Made by a program: the position numbers and the translations under genes. Source: Solea solea (lineage: Eukaryota > Chordata > Actinopteri > Pleuronectiformes > Soleidae). Taken from it: DNA of 64,000 nucleotides. Of this stretch, positions 61,623-64,000 are shown one piece after another (position 1 is the stretch's first letter; each line of letters opens with the position of its first letter). The notes beneath the pieces are model-generated. The model saw only the letters and a program-made list of their open reading frames with translations, did not search any database and was not told where the DNA came from. The stretch covers positions 19,714,886 through 19,778,885 of the forward strand of contig NC_081138.1 in NCBI RefSeq assembly GCF_958295425.1, read 5' to 3'.

Positions 61623-63661
61623 TTATTGTTACTGTCTAACAGATGCTCGTCCTGAAAATTAGTCCTTAAATAGTTGACACACACATTCACACACTCACAC
61701 AGAGACGGAGAAAGAGAAACTACTGTAAACGGTCTAATGCCATGAGACTATTCATGCAAATGTGTGTGTGTGTGTGTTGTTTTTATCTCAAGAATGCTGA
61801 ACTACTCTCTGACGGCACTAATAAAAAATAAAGTAAAATCAAAGATCATGGTTTTGTAAAGAAGAATATAACACTGTATACTGCATGCCAGGATGGAGTA
61901 TCTCAGTGTGATTACTGCTGTTAGGTTTAAAGGAAACTGAGAGTAAACCTATACAAACACTATCAGTACTCTTTAATGTGGACTGTATTCTGTAGTTGTC
62001 AAAAAATGGTCCACAAAGACAATCCTATAGTAGAGGCAACAGAGTCAGTCATCCATGCAGTCCCTGAGAAACCACTAATAACTGTATGGAAAATCAACAG
62101 AAATTCTATTTGTGCTATTTTTTTCTTTATTGAGCTGAAGTCCCTTCATTAGGGTACTCTCTCTCTCTCTCCTTGTCTCTCCTCCAATTTTGGTCACTAT
62201 GGATTTTCAGTTGCAGTTGGAGCGAGAATTGGGCTTTATCCTCCGAATTAAATTCATTGTTTCTACGTGAGGCAAATCATTTTTAATACAGCCGTAATGT
62301 GGTCAATTTTGCCCATTACTTTTATATCGATATATTCTCCCTCTCACAGTCCCTGTTGTTAAAATGATTGTCACAATTTGCCAGGTTTTCACATTTGTAC
62401 CAGTGAAAAGTGCCGCAGAGAGGAGCGCTGGGCCAATTTGTTTCCATGATGTTTCTATCTGCCAGGACGGCCAAGCACTGAATGATTTATCACTTTTAAC
62501 CTTTATTTATCAAATGACGAGTCGCTGAGCGTACATCCTTATTTTACATTCCGTGATCGACACAGGGATGGAACAAAAACCCGGAAAACAGGAGATGGAT
62601 TTGTGACTTCATGAACATGAAACCTGGTGTGATGGAGCTCCAACAAATCTCACCACTCACTGCTGTTGACTTTTTACATTAACAGCGATGTTGGGGCCCA
62701 TTTTATAAATCAAATTCTGACAGATGGAAGGCAGATATAATTTCATAGGCTCCTACATTAGGATGGAAGGAAGCTGGGACATCTGTCTGCCTATGTGTGA
62801 TTGCATTTGCATAGAGGTTGCAGGCATGGGTTTGTCTCAGCAAGTGGAAATGGATACATCATAGTGCTTGATTCTCATTTACAAGATTTGAACGCCAGAT
62901 TCCCCCCATGATTGGTTTGGAGGATGACTTGTTCCACCTACCAACTGCAGTACATTTTAATCAAAGTAGCTTCCTTTTGTCTGATTTTCATCAGCGCTAC
63001 TTCCTCTGTGTCCTTTTCATGTGTTTCAGTCTCATCTTGACAATGCAGCTTGCAAACACTTATATATAAAGCATATGCACACGCACACACAAAGCAGAAT
63101 AGGTTATCTGATTGATGTTAGGCGTGTATTTTAATCTAGAGGAGTGCTACTTCACCATACCGCATCCTCTCTGTGAAGTGTTTGGGCTGTAGAAGAAGTG
63201 CTGCTCTGCCTCCATGAAAACAGAGAAGGAGGCAGAATGTAGATCAATATCCTGGGAACACACCAGAGACATTCTATTTTATTAAACATTTTCCCATTAA
63301 GGCGGTGACGCAAGTGTTGTAGATCATCCCAACAAAGTCGTAAATCATAGAGCGACAGCAGCATTGGGAACAATGGACAGAATCTGAGGAGATTACAAAG
63401 AAACAGAAGATATTTGTTGTCTGGTCTCCTGGGAGACTCCTGTATCTTCCTTTTTGACACCTCACACCAAATCATTTCAAGTTCACCACATCATCATGTC
63501 CGTGGCATGGCTAACTATGTTTATTAGTGTGACACAATTTAGGGTTTTGCAAGCTACGCAAACTAAAGCGCTATCATTAGTGGGTTTTTTTTAATTTCAG
63601 GGTTTATTTTCCTTTCTAATATTTTGAAAAATAAAACAATCTAATCATATTTGTATATATA
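61623..63661. other. ntrk3 intron 1 sequence without recognised exons
   Basis: Unique intronic DNA with a TG run near 61760 and a CT run at 62158. The segment 62270-62830 is repeat-free and motif-rich and is the best candidate for an intronic enhancer in the window; see the findings. Confidence 0.5.
62158..62173. repeat. (CT)n run
   Basis: About seven CT units in ntrk3 intron 1. Confidence 0.75.
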
Positions 63662-63796
63662 TCTTGCTAAATGTTGGAGATTATCACATGTTTCAGGGTT
63701 TTTTTAAAAGTCTTTTTAACTGATCTACAGTTTGGCACTGTTAGGTTTGATTCCTGTGTCAGACATCACGCACCAAAAAAGCACCAGGTACCAGTT
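63662..63796 (+). mobile_element. MITE family A, copy 4 (deleted fragment)
   Basis: tcttgctaaatgttggagat, 'tttttaactgatctacagtt', 'gattcctgtgtcagac' and then directly 'aaagcaccaggtaccag'. The segment present in copies 1-3 between 'gattc.tgtgt' and the 'caccaggtac' end (about 150 bp, including the 'catgactcttcc' block) is missing, so this is an internally deleted copy. Confidence 0.65.
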
Positions 63797-63904
63797 ACTC
63801 AACATATTTAAGTTCTAGTGGTTCCCATGGGTACTCAAAGCAACAGGCGGAGTGGCTAACACAACAGAGGCGTGATAATAGCACACAGAGTGTTTATTTT
63901 TATC

Positions 63905-64000
63905 TGTGAAGGTTCTCTGTCATCCAGTCATTGTGTTCTCAAGAGTGTATAGCTATAATAGCTTGAGACTCGAGCGAGTGCAGTTGTCCATATTTTTTCC
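63905..64000. repeat. Truncated copy of the 20791-type repeat
   Basis: gaaggttctctgtcatccag (from about 63908) matches 'gaagattctcagtcattcag' at 20791. The later 'gagactcgagcgagtgcag' + 'ttgtcc' resembles its inverted arm. The copy runs into the window edge. Confidence 0.45.

Larger units (their letters stand above)
40529..64000 (+). other. ntrk3: ntrk3 intron 1, 5' portion, open at the window end
   Basis: No exon encoding the second LRR segment of TrkC (the 'HIENW...' segment in mammals) was found on the + strand between the donor and the window end, so intron 1 is at least 23.5 kb here. A very long first intron is usual for NTRK3. It holds LINE tails, MITE copies, microsatellites and a few stretches of unique sequence described separately. 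No other gene on either strand can be supported. Confidence 0.75.

Noticed and set aside
1..64000. CRISPR array, phage, operon or other prokaryotic system
   Set aside because: All repeats found are microsatellites or eukaryotic transposons; there are no regularly spaced repeat-spacer units and no bacterial gene structure.

Overview
The window reads as vertebrate, most likely teleost fish, nuclear DNA. It is AT-rich and CpG-poor, its open reading frames are short and scattered, and it carries long CA/TG microsatellites. Its interspersed repeats are of kinds I know from fish genomes: 3' tails of L2-type LINEs, a tRNA-derived SINE, and many short terminal-inverted-repeat (MITE-like) DNA transposon relics. 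There are no operons, ribosome binding sites or prokaryotic gene structures. I cannot name the species.

Only one protein-coding exon can be supported: the first coding exon of ntrk3 (TrkC, the neurotrophin-3 receptor tyrosine kinase) at 40287-40528 on the + strand. It encodes the signal peptide, the Cys-rich cap of the leucine-rich-repeat domain and three N-glycosylation sequons, and it ends at a consensus GTGAGT donor in phase 2. A CpG-containing, GA- and then CT-rich stretch (about 39836-40286) precedes it and probably holds the promoter and 5' UTR, with two short upstream ORFs. A long polypyrimidine tract ending in CAG at 40239 leaves open that the coding exon begins there by splicing from an upstream noncoding exon.

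Layout: 1-39835 is intergenic DNA or upstream regulatory territory. It has no gene I can support, but contains a large CA microsatellite (1803-1880), L2 tails, a SINE, an LTR-like fragment and several MITEs, some nested. 39836-40528 is the ntrk3 promoter, 5' UTR and exon 1. From 40529 to the window end is ntrk3 intron 1 (at least 23.5 kb inside the window; exon 2 was not found), with more repeats and a few stretches that look like unannotated conserved elements.

The most informative structures beyond the gene are two MITE families. Family A has copies at 26948, 34123, 53250 and 63662; family B has copies at 31603 and 56228. They share a subterminal module. There are also nested transposons at 15960-16330 and 38853-39444. 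I found no defence system, mobile gene cassette, CRISPR array or other novel multi-gene system.
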